64,000 nucleotides of DNA from positions 1-64,000 of the forward strand of contig JAICXQ010000004.1 in assembly GCA_025980325.1 (NCBI GenBank), read 5' to 3'. Below, piece after piece: positions 36,401 to 44,826 of this stretch. A program made the position numbers and the translations under genes. The stretch comes from Frankiales bacterium (GTDB lineage: Bacteria > Actinomycetota > Actinomycetes > JAFAQI01). Each line of letters begins with the position of its first letter. Positions within the stretch are counted from its first letter, which is position 1. The notes under the pieces are model-generated. The model ran no database searches and was not told the origin of the DNA. It saw nothing but the letters and a program-made list of their open reading frames with translations.

Positions 36401-39298
36401 GAACGGCACGGCGAACGCGACTTGCCGGGCATGGCTGCCGTCGCCGTAACTGCAGAACGGACCGTTGGTGCACGCGGCGCCGCCGGCGTAGGTCGCGATG
36501 GTGCGCGGCGCGAGCGGGTAACCCCACAGGTCGACGGCCCGAGTGCCGAGGTTCACCGCGAGCACCCGCCCGGCACTCGTGTTGCCGGCGGTCGTCGTCA
36601 TCGCGTCGGATATCAGCAGCAGGTCCCGGCGAGTGTCATAGGCAAGAGCAGCCGGTGCGATGTCGACGTCGTACGCGGGCTTCCCGTCGGCGAGCGGCGC
36701 AGCGACCACCGGCGTCACGCCGAGCAGGTTCGAGACCTGGGTGAGCAGTGTCTGCGCGCGACCGGCGACCAGATAATCCTTGCCGCAGTAGGTGACCGCG
36801 AGCACCTGCTGGTCGAGCTGGTCAACGACGAACAACGTGCCGCGATGCGGATCGAGGGTCATCGCGCCGAGCCCGATGACGATGTCGAGGTAGGTGTTGC
36901 AGAAGTCTTCGCAACTGCCCACCGTCGGGAACATCGGCAGGTGCAGCCGTTTCACCGGATGGCGGTAGACGGTGCCGATGCTGTCGGCACGAACCGGCAC
37001 TCCTTGCGGCCGCAGCGTGTGCGCGGAGAAGTTGACGTAGCGCACGGCGTCGCCGTCGGAGATGTAGAGGTTGTCGTACTGGTCGAGCAGCAGGTTCTCG
37101 GGATCTTCGAGCACCGCGTCCTGCGGCCGGCCGCCGTCCCCGGCGCCGCGCGCGGGCGGCTGGCAGTCGAGCGACAGGCCTTGCCAGATCGGCGGCACGG
37201 CCGCGCACGATCGCGGCGTGCCGGCCGCGACGCTCACCGTTCCGTCCACGTCGATGCGCACGACGACGCCGTAGTTGGGAATGGCGGCGTAGGTCACGCC
37301 GTGGCTGTCGGTAACCGCGTCGACCGCGTCGCCGAGATCGGCGCCGGTGAGGAACGCGCGGTTGCGGGTCAGCGCGCCGCCGCTCAGATCCGACGGGCGG
37401 ACGAGGTCGCCCGCAGCTGCGGATCCGAGACCGCAGTACGCCGCTTGCCTGTCGCCGGCGAGCACGCTCGTGCGACCGGTCGGCCCGACCTCCACGAGGC
37501 GGCTCGCGCCCCAGTCCGACACGACGACGCCTTGGCGCGATGCGGCGGCGCCCATCGGGTAGTCGAGATCGCTCGCGACGGTCCGGACCGTGCCGGTCGC
37601 GGAGATGTCGCGGACCGCGTTGTTGTAGGTGTCGGCGACGAGTAGCCCACCGTGGCCGTCGGGCGTGAGGTCGCCGTAGAACCAACCGTCGTGGTCCCGT
37701 ACGTCGAACTGCGCCTTGGTGAGCGGACTTCCGTCGCCGGCATACCCGGGCGCGCCGCCGCCGAGGCTCACGATCGCGCCGGCCGCGACGTTGGTCCCGT
37801 ACATCTGCCGGGACGCGCTGCCGGTGTTGAGGCCGAGCAGGTAGACATCGCTGTGGTCGATGACCCAGACGGTGGGGAAGCCGACGCCGACGCCGCGATA
37901 GGTCTCGCTGGACGCGAGCAGCGCGAGCCCGTTCGGGGTGGCAACCATCCCGGCGATGAACGGAAGGTGGGCGCTCGCGGCCGGCTCGGCGGGATCACCG
38001 GGCGCCGGCGACGGGGTCGTACCGAACGTCGTGTCGGTCAGCGCCGGGCCGGCCGGGTCGCCGGCGATCGTCCCGACCGTCCCGGCGGCGACCGTGACCT
38101 CGTTCTCGGTCCCGGCGTAGAAGGTCACCGCGTGCTTGGAGAGGTTGAGGTAGCGGATCAGCGTGGCCGCGACGTAGCCCGGTTGGTCGTTGCCGAAGTG
38201 GTGGTCGGCGGGTCCGTCGGCCTGCCCCGATCCGCCGCCGGTGAGGCTCGCGTCGGCCATGAGCGTCGTACTGGAATCGGCGACGTACAGATTGCCGTCG
38301 GCGTCGGCGGTCATCGCGGCGATGTTGTTGAACGCGGCGTTCGCGACCGGGCCGCCGTCGTTGCGGCTGCCCGGCACTCCGAGCGACCCGGCGACGAACT
38401 GGTTGCTGCCGTCGGCGCGCAGCCGGCCGATCGCCGGCGCACCGGCCGGGACGTCGCGGGCCTGCCAGTCCGCGCCGGCCGGGTGCCCGTCGTCGACGAG
38501 CCGGTTGAAGGTGTAGAAGACGCCGCCGGACTGGTCGGGAACGATGCGGACGTCGGTGCTCTCGATCGTGAAGTAGCCGCGGAACAACCGCCCCTCGAGC
38601 GGACCGTTGAGATTGCCGAGTGTGCGGACGGTGCCGTCGGGGTCGAGGGTGCGGATGTAGACCCCGGATTGCGCGTGCAGGTCGGACCCGACGTCGACCC
38701 AGAAGATCCGACCGGCCCGGTCGACGACGACGTTGCCCGGGCTGACCGATGCCTGCCCGCCCGGCAGGCCGTCGCAGCGACCGCCGAGGACGGTGGTCAC
38801 GGTGCCGGGGCCGTGGCTGATCTGAGCCGGCGGGTAGAAGACCGACTGCCGGGTCCCGGCGAGCTTCGGGTCCCACGGATCGGTTGCCGTCGTTGGGTTT
38901 GCGCGTTGGTCCTGCCCGGCCGCGGCGGACGACGTACGTCGCAGCAGCGGGTTCGGGACCGTGTCGCGGCCGCTGGACTTCGGCTTGAACGGCGTGGGCT
39001 CGATCGGCAGCTCGGCGCCCAACTCGGCTTGCGCGTCCGCAGTCGCCGGCAGGTGGCCGAGGACCGGAACGGCGGTGGGCAGGACGAGATGCCGGCCGTT
39101 GCGCAGATCCATGACGAGCTGCCGGTCACCGCTCGTCGCGAGCGACAGGAACGGCGAGGTCAGCTTCTTCGCGGCCGCGATGCTCGTAGTGCCGAACGCG
39201 GCGTGCCAGGCCGGAACCCAGGCGAGCAGGAGGGTGGCGGCAATCGTCGCGCGCAGCGGTTTGCGCGATCTCGCCCGACTGCTCGAACCGCCGCGCAC
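33443..39298 (-). CDS. Giant secreted, anchored NHL-repeat / Asp-box protein (1951 aa)
   Basis: The start GTG at 39298 has GGGGGAGGG upstream, so I prefer it to the longer frame from 39382. After a signal-like hydrophobic segment (TIAATLLLAWVPAWHAAF) come about 1100 residues of beta-propeller-like NHL repeats, with phrases such as DADGNLYVADSS, DVAPDGTVYVAEST and NRIRRIGSDGVVGTIAGN. The next part holds Asp-box (BNR) hairpins, for example STDHGATW near residue 1408. The C-terminus has a long Pro-rich spacer, one membrane helix (LFATATLTMASGAALAL) and a basic tail RRRRAG. The layout is of a surface protein reaching through the wall. No enzymatic residues are recognised; adhesion or glycan binding is only a guess. 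Confidence 0.8.
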   Translation of the reverse strand: MRGGSSSRARSRKPLRATIAATLLLAWVPAWHAAFGTTSIAAAKKLTSPFLSLATSGDRQLVMDLRNGRHLVLPTAVPVLGHLPATADAQAELGAELPIEPTPFKPKSSGRDTVPNPLLRRTSSAAAGQDQRANPTTATDPWDPKLAGTRQSVFYPPAQISHGPGTVTTVLGGRCDGLPGGQASVSPGNVVVDRAGRIFWVDVGSDLHAQSGVYIRTLDPDGTVRTLGNLNGPLEGRLFRGYFTIESTDVRIVPDQSGGVFYTFNRLVDDGHPAGADWQARDVPAGAPAIGRLRADGSNQFVAGSLGVPGSRNDGGPVANAAFNNIAAMTADADGNLYVADSSTTLMADASLTGGGSGQADGPADHHFGNDQPGYVAATLIRYLNLSKHAVTFYAGTENEVTVAAGTVGTIAGDPAGPALTDTTFGTTPSPAPGDPAEPAASAHLPFIAGMVATPNGLALLASSETYRGVGVGFPTVWVIDHSDVYLLGLNTGSASRQMYGTNVAAGAIVSLGGGAPGYAGDGSPLTKAQFDVRDHDGWFYGDLTPDGHGGLLVADTYNNAVRDISATGTVRTVASDLDYPMGAAASRQGVVVSDWGASRLVEVGPTGRTSVLAGDRQAAYCGLGSAAAGDLVRPSDLSGGALTRNRAFLTGADLGDAVDAVTDSHGVTYAAIPNYGVVVRIDVDGTVSVAAGTPRSCAAVPPIWQGLSLDCQPPARGAGDGGRPQDAVLEDPENLLLDQYDNLYISDGDAVRYVNFSAHTLRPQGVPVRADSIGTVYRHPVKRLHLPMFPTVGSCEDFCNTYLDIVIGLGAMTLDPHRGTLFVVDQLDQQVLAVTYCGKDYLVAGRAQTLLTQVSNLLGVTPVVAAPLADGKPAYDVDIAPAALAYDTRRDLLLISDAMTTTAGNTSAGRVLAVNLGTRAVDLWGYPLAPRTIATYAGGAACTNGPFCSYGDGSHARQVAFAVPFGLDVAPDGTVYVAESTNRIRRIGSDGVVGTIAGNSWDSYDIWGFGSTANAWWYSGGECADGGPATTACFAGLRSLHLDAAGDLIATDTASNRVRRITRAMAAPLRADAVPDRGAGWGFTPAVRLPDFGQETTDPSLTVDSQGNVYVMAPVSAPNQPLSEALNLFFGGSARTMPCAVWTYALDADGRGHDAPAYLGEPDLNGATAPSSRTCSLAASPPGSTPLTPPSGNGDRLVYASGSERAFFVAAPVAAGSSRDGAHTFLSSPSAALTTTAKDDIDTPSVVAIDGDTSAMSFQDTQDSSVDYALSRGGTQYVQLTHVASIGEHDFSSPARITSRPVMAGSNGLVPLFATATDCQPVAGGVVHTCLGSYESATTTIETVATSNRGLSWADPSVVKTLPCRSNGWYTRDAWCFGYHGAPQLAVDASGTAYLVWDDGQHIVLTHSTDHGATWSTPTRVDTGVTAAAYPAIVAGDDGRVAIAFYGSTAVGRDVGTPDHQWWVYLATSTDAASSRPSFVQSLASGTAVHDGTLCQTAGAVCGITTTSGPADAGSGIQVAMDPETGRAILAYSESRGVLDDGSSAGILMSRQCTGPSLLVHVVSRPCSVVPASADSGPARCAPQGTDAAGDASWSGTEQSSLDLRQLGLQVAGGVLTAAVGVSAFSAVPPVGATGSAWTVTWVSRGVHYFLRARSPAVGDPTAPSADPSAPTVSYQWGTIGGPDGEVVAGSGSGHVAGNTLVLTVPAVDVGDPQPGTRLSELAARTDVLTGGVPDGSTGTWTPVDHLSTGVGYDPGLRCADIGVASPLPPIPTPGRDRADVRTHSAPVPVPTITPLPTVNVTPPPILVPAPPIIPSCGLLPPPVPLPTPTRIPPRHHPLRHLFVLPPLVPPFRLDDTGVPDRAVAAVQPPPQAQAEAQAPASQPLSQAVGAGAPNEESEPATGLAFERGWTPTDEAGWLFATATLTMASGAALALGRRRRAGQIATENYP

Positions 39299-39317
39299 GA
39301 CACCCTCCCCCGGCGGG

Positions 39318-39339
39318 CCAGACACTGGGATAAGTCTGG
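39318..39339. promoter_or_regulatory. Inverted repeat in shared divergent promoter region
   Basis: CCAGAC (39318-39323) and GTCTGG (39334-39339) with a ten-base spacer lie in the 89-bp gap between the giant NHL gene (-) and the Asp-box gene (+). The position suits an operator controlling both genes. No binding protein is known. Confidence 0.4.
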
Positions 39340-39387
39340 ACAAGCCAGGGCAAACGGTAAGCCTCGGATGTACCGGTAGCAAGGTAG

Positions 39388-40782
39388 GTGGGCCCGAGCA
39401 GGAAGACGGGCGGCGGCGGCGAAATCCTGTTGGTTGTGGGGGGCACGGTCCGATCCGCTCGACGACGGCTGCTCGGTGGCGCCGTCGTTGCCGCCGCCGT
39501 GGCCCCGTTGACGCCAGGAGTCGGGCCGGTCGCGGCCGCCGCGCAACCGCAGCTCGTCTGCCAGGCGTTCGGCGTCTCGCCCGCGGCGCAAGCAGGCCTG
39601 AGTGCCATGTGCGTGCGTGCCGACATCACCCGCGACAGCCAGACCGGGGAAGAGACGAGCCGGGTCCTGCACGTCGTCGTCTCGCACGATGGCGGCCGGA
39701 CATGGACGGCGATGAAGGCGCTCGGGTTGCCGCCGATCCCGTCGGTCGACGCACCGCCCCCGAACCAGAGCGGCGGCGGATACGTCGAGTCCGAAGGAAC
39801 CGTTCCCGACGAGGTGATCTATTCCGCCGGGTACGCGCAGGACCACACGGTCTACCTGTCGGTCTACGGCCAGATCACCGGGCTTTACAAGACCACCGAC
39901 GATGGCGACACGTGGACGTTCAGCACACCGATCGTCGGCAACGACATCGGCGGCCCGTTCACGGCTTATGCCGATCCGCGGCCCGGCCCGGCCGGCGCTT
40001 CGACGCTGACCGGTGACCCGATCGCGCTCGGCAACCGGACGAAGCCGGACCGCTTCGACGGCCCGATGACGACGAGCGAGAACGGCGCGAATCCCGCGTG
40101 GTCGCTGCAGTTCGCGTACGCCGCGCGCGCGTACAAGGGAATCCAGCTCGTCGGCGTCGCCGAGGTCGAGGATCCGCTCGCGTACTTCACCGACATCGCG
40201 TCGGTCCGCAGCTGCACGCTGGATCTCGACTGTTCCCGGGTTCTGCACACGTTCCCGGTGAACAGCGCTCTCGGTCCGCTCGTGCTCGCGGGCGATTTCG
40301 GTACGACCGGACGAATGTTCGTCGAGGAATCCACCAACGATTCGCACAAAGGCCTCGGTTGGCTCGAGTCGACCGACGGTGGCCGCAGCTTCCACGGCTG
40401 GTCGCTCGCCGCGAAGGCGGCACGCGACGTCGCGCGGGTGCATGGTGACCGGCCCGACATTGCCGTCGTGACGAACCCGCTGCTGCCGAGGGTGGTCGTC
40501 GCAGACGTCTTCTACGACACCGCGCGAGGAACGTACGAACGCGACTACGTCAGCCGGGACGACGGCCGGCAGTGGACGGCGAGCCGCCCGGTGTTGCGAG
40601 CCCCAGCCAATTACGAGTGGGTGCGCCGTACGGTGACCCTCGCCCCGAACGGCAGCCTGTTCGTGCTCGCCCCGGTGTCGCCCGGCGGACCGAGCGCTGC
40701 GCAGCAGGACGTCTTCACACCGAAGCAAGCGATGTGGTGCTCGTCCGACTACGGCCGGACCTGGGGCTTCGCCTGCCGCTAG
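39388..40782 (+). CDS. Secreted Asp-box (BNR/sialidase-like propeller) protein
   Basis: A 464-residue exported protein with an N-terminal twin-Arg-containing hydrophobic signal (RSARRRLLGGAVVAAAVAP). It contains at least five S/T-x-D-x-G-x-x-W/F Asp boxes: SHDGGRTW (about 99), TTDDGDTW (170), STDGGRSF (329), SRDDGRQW (390) and SSDYGRTW (453). This indicates a five- or six-bladed propeller. The arginine triad of true sialidases is not apparent, so a binding role is as likely as catalysis. GTG at 39388 is used; GTG at 39436 is an alternative. It is divergent from the giant NHL protein, which has the same motif. Confidence 0.78.
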   Translation: MGPSRKTGGGGEILLVVGGTVRSARRRLLGGAVVAAAVAPLTPGVGPVAAAAQPQLVCQAFGVSPAAQAGLSAMCVRADITRDSQTGEETSRVLHVVVSHDGGRTWTAMKALGLPPIPSVDAPPPNQSGGGYVESEGTVPDEVIYSAGYAQDHTVYLSVYGQITGLYKTTDDGDTWTFSTPIVGNDIGGPFTAYADPRPGPAGASTLTGDPIALGNRTKPDRFDGPMTTSENGANPAWSLQFAYAARAYKGIQLVGVAEVEDPLAYFTDIASVRSCTLDLDCSRVLHTFPVNSALGPLVLAGDFGTTGRMFVEESTNDSHKGLGWLESTDGGRSFHGWSLAAKAARDVARVHGDRPDIAVVTNPLLPRVVVADVFYDTARGTYERDYVSRDDGRQWTASRPVLRAPANYEWVRRTVTLAPNGSLFVLAPVSPGGPSAAQQDVFTPKQAMWCSSDYGRTWGFACR

Positions 40783-40857
40783 GCGTCACGCAGCCGCTTC
40801 TGCCAAGTCCTCGTCCGTAGGGGTGGCACGGACCGGTCGGTCGGTTTAGGTTGGGCC

Positions 40858-43665
40858 GTGTCCGCAGACCCGTCCCGGGACCGATCATTCGTCGGGCGGA
40901 CGGTCGAGCTGGAAAAGTTGAGCGCGCTCGCGCAGCTAGCCGGCTCCGGACGACCGGCCGCGGCGGTTGTCACCGCTGAGCCGGGTCTGGGCAAGACGCG
41001 ACTGCTGGCCGAGTTCGCGCGCGGGCTGCAGACGCCCCGGGTCGAGCTACGCGGTTACGAGCTGGCGTCGGAGATCCCGTTGAGCGCGGCGGGCGGCTTG
41101 CTGCGTGCGCTGTCAGCCGTGCCCGACGAAGGCGAACGGCTCGACGCATTGCTTCTGGGCGAGGTCGGCGCGGCAGGCCGGGCGCTGGAGACCGTGCGAC
41201 TGTTCGAGGCGGCGTACCGGTGCACCGCGCTGGCCGGATCGTTGACGGTGATCGTCGACGACATTCAGTGGGCCGATACGCAAACGCTCTCGCTGCTGCA
41301 GTACGTGCTCGCCGGCGCGCGCTCGGCCGGCTTACGCCTCCTCGTGCTGTGCGCGGGACGCCCGTCGGTCCCGACGAACGCGTTCACCTCGGGTCTTCGC
41401 GGATTGCTGGAGCCCGAGTGTTTCGAAGACGTCGTGCTGGGACCGCTCGACCAGAACGAGGGCATCGATCTCGCCTGCCTGCTCGCGGCGGACCTGGGGC
41501 CGGCGGAGGCGCAGCGATTGTGGCGCCGAGCCGAAGGCTCGCCGTTCTGGATGAAGACGCTGATCGGCGATCGCTCCGAGTCGCGTCCGTCCGCCCTGAT
41601 CCGTGTCCGGCTCACCCGCCTCGACAGCGATGCCGCCGAATTGTTCGGACTGCTCGTCGTCGTCGCGCAACCGCTGCGAATGCAGGACATCATGCAGTTG
41701 CTCGACTGGGCCGCGGAACGAGTACGGTCGGCCGAGGCCATGCTCGTCGACCGGGCTCTCGTGGTTCACGACGCCGGTGGTGTCCGGGTCGCACACGACC
41801 TGATCCGGGAGACAGCGCGAGCGGAACTTCCCGACGACGAGCAGCGGCGGCTGCACCGGTTGCTGGCGTCCTGGCTCGAGGACAACGCCGGTGATGACGT
41901 TCGCCAGTTGTTGCGTGCCCTCGAACATCGCGCGGCCGCCGGCCTCGAAGGTACGGAGCTCGCATTGCGCGTCGCGCGGTCTCCACAACGACGGCTGTTG
42001 GGCAGCGACGGGTTGGCGACGGTCGGCGCGTTCGCCGACGCCGCCGGCGCCGGTACGGACCTGCAACGGGAGGTTGCCGTACTCGCTTCGGAGTTGGGTG
42101 AGTGGACCGTCGCGTTCGAACGCTGGGCCGCGTTGGCGGACGGTCCGCGCGAGAAAGGTGAGCGCACCCGCGCGGCGCTCGCGGCAGCGGCAGCGGCTTT
42201 CCGGGCGGGTCGTGCCGCGGACGTCCACGTGTTCGTGGCGAAGGCGCGAGAACAGGCCGGCGACGATCCCGCGGTCACGATCGAAGCGGACGCCTACGAG
42301 GCGCTGTCGCTGCTATGGCTGGAAAACCTGGTGAGCGAAGCCAGGCCGCTCGTCGACCGGTCCGCCGCGGTCGCGCAAAGAATGGTCGAGCGCGCCGGTG
42401 GCGTCGAGCACCTCACCGACGAGGAATGCGTCGCCTATGTCCAGGCGATGCGAGCCAAGCTCGACGCGGCGATCCGCCGCGCGGACGCGGACACGGTCGC
42501 GAGCTGCGCAGACCTGATCCGCGCCGGCGCGCGGGAACCCGCGGAAGCACTTACCGCGGCGTCGGACCAGGTGTTCTCCATGCTGCAGTTCGACGGCACG
42601 CCGCGGGCCGCCGAGCCGCGCGCCCACCGGCTGCTCGAAGAGGCCCGCCGACGCATGCTGCCGAGCATCGAGGTCGAGGCGACCCATTGGGTCGGCTGGA
42701 TCGCGCACCACCGCGGCCGGTTGGACGAGGCCGCCGCGTATATGGATCAGGCCGTCACACTGGCGGCGCGGGTCGGTCCGCCGCGGCGGTTCACCATCGC
42801 CCAACTGCGAGCCGTGGCGGCCAGTATCGACGCCAGCCGCACCGAGTGGCATCGCAATGTCGAGGTGATTGCACAAGCGATCGCGGCCGAGCCCGACCCG
42901 CACTTTCGACTGGTGATCAGGCTGCTGCACATCTGGCTCGTCGGCAGGTTCGCCAAGCCCAGCGCCGCGGATCTGACCGCGCTGCTGCTCCCGATGGCCG
43001 ACGATGCCGATCGGGCGGGATGTGGTCGTTGCCTGTGGGAGTCGGTCCTGCATGCCGCCGAGGCACAAGCGCGCGCCGGTGACATTGCCGGTGCGCGGGC
43101 ATCGCTGGAACGTTGGGATGCGACCCATCCCAGTCCGCGCGGTGGGCCCGCGGCGCGCCGCCGCTACGTCGCTGCACTGCTGACGATGCATGACGCACCG
43201 GCCGACAGCTTGCCGTTGTTCGTCGCGGCCGGTTCCGATGCCGCCGCGGTCGGTTACGAGCTGATGCGGTTGTGGGTCGAGATCGACGCGGCACTCGCCG
43301 CGTCGCGCGTCGACCGTTCCGCCGGCATCGCACAACTGCGCGCGGCCGCGCGCACGGCCGAGTCGATCGGGGCGTTGAGCGAGCAGCAACTCGCCGTACA
43401 GCAACTGCGTGCACTTGGCGTCCGCACCTGGCGGCGCGGCGGACATGCCACACCGCTGACCGAGCGCGAGCTGGAGATCGCCAAGCTGGTCGTCGCCGGC
43501 CAGTCCAATCCGGAGATCGCCGGCGCGCTGTTCCTGTCCCGCAAAACCGTCGAACGCCATATCTCGAACATTCTCACCAAAGTCGGCGCCAGGAACCGCA
43601 CCGAACTTGCGCACCGCCTCAACGACGCATCGAGTGCGCCTGCGGATGCGGGACCTCCCGGATGA
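40858..43665 (+). CDS. LAL-type LuxR family transcriptional regulator
   Basis: A 935-residue large ATP-binding LuxR regulator. The N-terminal AAA/STAND module has Walker A AEPGLGKT (residues 40-47) and Walker B VIVDDIQWAD (about 130-139). A long helical repeat region follows. The C-terminal LuxR HTH (about 867-925) has LTERELEIAKLVVAG, NPEIAGALFLSRKTVERHI and KVGARNRTEL. Such proteins switch on nearby genes when ATP and a ligand bind. It is followed by three small genes on the same strand, which are candidate targets, and preceded by the Asp-box gene 75 bp upstream. GTG start. Confidence 0.92.
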   Translation: MSADPSRDRSFVGRTVELEKLSALAQLAGSGRPAAAVVTAEPGLGKTRLLAEFARGLQTPRVELRGYELASEIPLSAAGGLLRALSAVPDEGERLDALLLGEVGAAGRALETVRLFEAAYRCTALAGSLTVIVDDIQWADTQTLSLLQYVLAGARSAGLRLLVLCAGRPSVPTNAFTSGLRGLLEPECFEDVVLGPLDQNEGIDLACLLAADLGPAEAQRLWRRAEGSPFWMKTLIGDRSESRPSALIRVRLTRLDSDAAELFGLLVVVAQPLRMQDIMQLLDWAAERVRSAEAMLVDRALVVHDAGGVRVAHDLIRETARAELPDDEQRRLHRLLASWLEDNAGDDVRQLLRALEHRAAAGLEGTELALRVARSPQRRLLGSDGLATVGAFADAAGAGTDLQREVAVLASELGEWTVAFERWAALADGPREKGERTRAALAAAAAAFRAGRAADVHVFVAKAREQAGDDPAVTIEADAYEALSLLWLENLVSEARPLVDRSAAVAQRMVERAGGVEHLTDEECVAYVQAMRAKLDAAIRRADADTVASCADLIRAGAREPAEALTAASDQVFSMLQFDGTPRAAEPRAHRLLEEARRRMLPSIEVEATHWVGWIAHHRGRLDEAAAYMDQAVTLAARVGPPRRFTIAQLRAVAASIDASRTEWHRNVEVIAQAIAAEPDPHFRLVIRLLHIWLVGRFAKPSAADLTALLLPMADDADRAGCGRCLWESVLHAAEAQARAGDIAGARASLERWDATHPSPRGGPAARRRYVAALLTMHDAPADSLPLFVAAGSDAAAVGYELMRLWVEIDAALAASRVDRSAGIAQLRAAARTAESIGALSEQQLAVQQLRALGVRTWRRGGHATPLTERELEIAKLVVAGQSNPEIAGALFLSRKTVERHISNILTKVGARNRTELAHRLNDASSAPADAGPPG

Positions 43666-43733
43666 TCGGCATCGCTGCGCAGCCCTAACGTCACCGCCAG
43701 CCGGCAACAACCGGCGGATCACGAGGGGGCGCG

Positions 43734-44018
43734 GTGGGGACTCTGGTGTTGCTCGTTGCCAACGAGGACCCCGCGGCCGAGGTCGGTCCAGCCGTCGCGC
43801 AACGACTGGCCGCCCTCGGCGTAACCAGCCTGTCGGTCCTGCGCGACGAGCAGTCGACGGCCCTGACGCTGCAGGGATGGGCATTCGACCCGCTTCGTTC
43901 TGCTGACGCCGCCGTGGACGCCTTGGCCGCGGGTCGAGCCGGCGTTCGCGTCCTCCGACCGGTCCTCGAGTCCGAGATTCACCGTCCCACGACCAGCGCA
44001 GAGAGAGGCGCGTCATGA
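43734..44018 (+). CDS. Small hypothetical protein (94 aa)
   Basis: GTG at 43734 follows GAGGGGGC. The product is a compact alpha/beta protein (TLVLLVANEDPAAEVGPAVAQ) without signal peptide, so it is likely cytoplasmic. No family is recognised. It overlaps the next gene by four bases (ATGA), suggesting both act together. The 68-bp gap to the LAL regulator gene leaves room for a promoter. Confidence 0.6.
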   Translation: MGTLVLLVANEDPAAEVGPAVAQRLAALGVTSLSVLRDEQSTALTLQGWAFDPLRSADAAVDALAAGRAGVRVLRPVLESEIHRPTTSAERGAS

Positions 44019-44419
44019 AACAGCCACTGCTCTTAGCCGCGATCGTCGCGGCTGTCACGTTCGCCAACCCGCTCGCGGCGTCGGCCGGCGCACCAGCGGC
44101 GACCGTCACGCACTACACCGCGTCGTACTCGTGTCCGTGCTTCGGCCAGTTCACCCTCAGCGGCGTTCACCTGACCAACAAGAACTTCCCCGGTGTCGAC
44201 AACGGCCCGTCCTCGACGACCACCACGGGCGGTCGAGACAACTACTCCGGCACCGTCAGCGAACCGCCGGACGCCCAAGTCGTACTGAACAACGCGAACG
44301 CCGGCGAGTGGTGCTCCGACTACGACCAGGCGCGGCCTCTGTGCACGACCGACTGGTCGGAAACCATCGACCCCGACGGCTCCGTCAGCGGATGGGCCGT
44401 CTACCCGGACGGCGCCTGA
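44015..44419 (+). CDS. Secreted hypothetical protein (134 aa)
   Basis: ATG at 44015 overlaps the stop of the preceding gene. It has a signal peptide MKQPLLLAAIVAAVTFANPLA with cleavage near ASA-GA. The mature part has four cysteines (SYSCPCFG, EWCSDYD, PLCTTDW) and a Ser/Thr/Asn-rich beta pattern. No family is recognised. It is followed by another small secreted protein gene 57 bp downstream. Confidence 0.72.
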   Translation: MKQPLLLAAIVAAVTFANPLAASAGAPAATVTHYTASYSCPCFGQFTLSGVHLTNKNFPGVDNGPSSTTTTGGRDNYSGTVSEPPDAQVVLNNANAGEWCSDYDQARPLCTTDWSETIDPDGSVSGWAVYPDGA

Positions 44420-44476
44420 CCGCCCGCGAGCGCGAACCAAAGTCCGTCACCAACGACAGCAAGAGGAGCGAATGCG

Positions 44477-44734
44477 ATGACCAACACCACACTGGCGAAG
44501 ATCGCCCTGGCCGTGGCGCTCGGCTTCGGCGGCACGGTACTGGCTGCCAGCCCGGCGGCCGCGGCGGGCGGGGCGGCTCCCGGCACCGGACTGATCGGCG
44601 GCTGCAACATGGTCAAGGATCCGACGATGTTCAGCGTCGCGATGGCGAACGCGTCGGCGCAAGGCGTCAGCGGAATGTTCGTGGGCGTCGCCGCCTCTGG
44701 AGACCCCTTCTGCGAGAAGTCGCTCGGCGGTTGA
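44477..44734 (+). CDS. Small secreted protein (85 aa)
   Basis: ATG at 44477 has AGAGGAGC upstream. It has a signal peptide (about residues 1-31, ending PAAAAGGA). The short mature domain has two cysteines (IGGCNMVKDPTM and DPFCEKS). GGCNMVKDPTMF resembles small exported actinobacterial proteins of unknown function. A strong terminator follows. Confidence 0.7.
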   Translation: MTNTTLAKIALAVALGFGGTVLAASPAAAAGGAAPGTGLIGGCNMVKDPTMFSVAMANASAQGVSGMFVGVAASGDPFCEKSLGG

Positions 44735-44751
44735 ACAGGTCGGGCTACCGA

Positions 44752-44798
44752 AGTGGCCCCTCGTCCTTCCGATGTTGACGGAAGGACGGGGGGCCACT
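44752..44798. terminator. Long bidirectional hairpin terminator
   Basis: AGTGGCCCC plus CGTCCTTCCG (44752-44771) pairs with CGGAAGGACG plus GGGGGCCACT (44779-44798), nearly 20 bp with one small bulge. It separates the small secreted protein gene (+) from the convergent DUF11 gene (-). Confidence 0.88.
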
Positions 44799-44826
44799 CG
44801 TTGTGACCGCCGTTACGACGTTGCTC

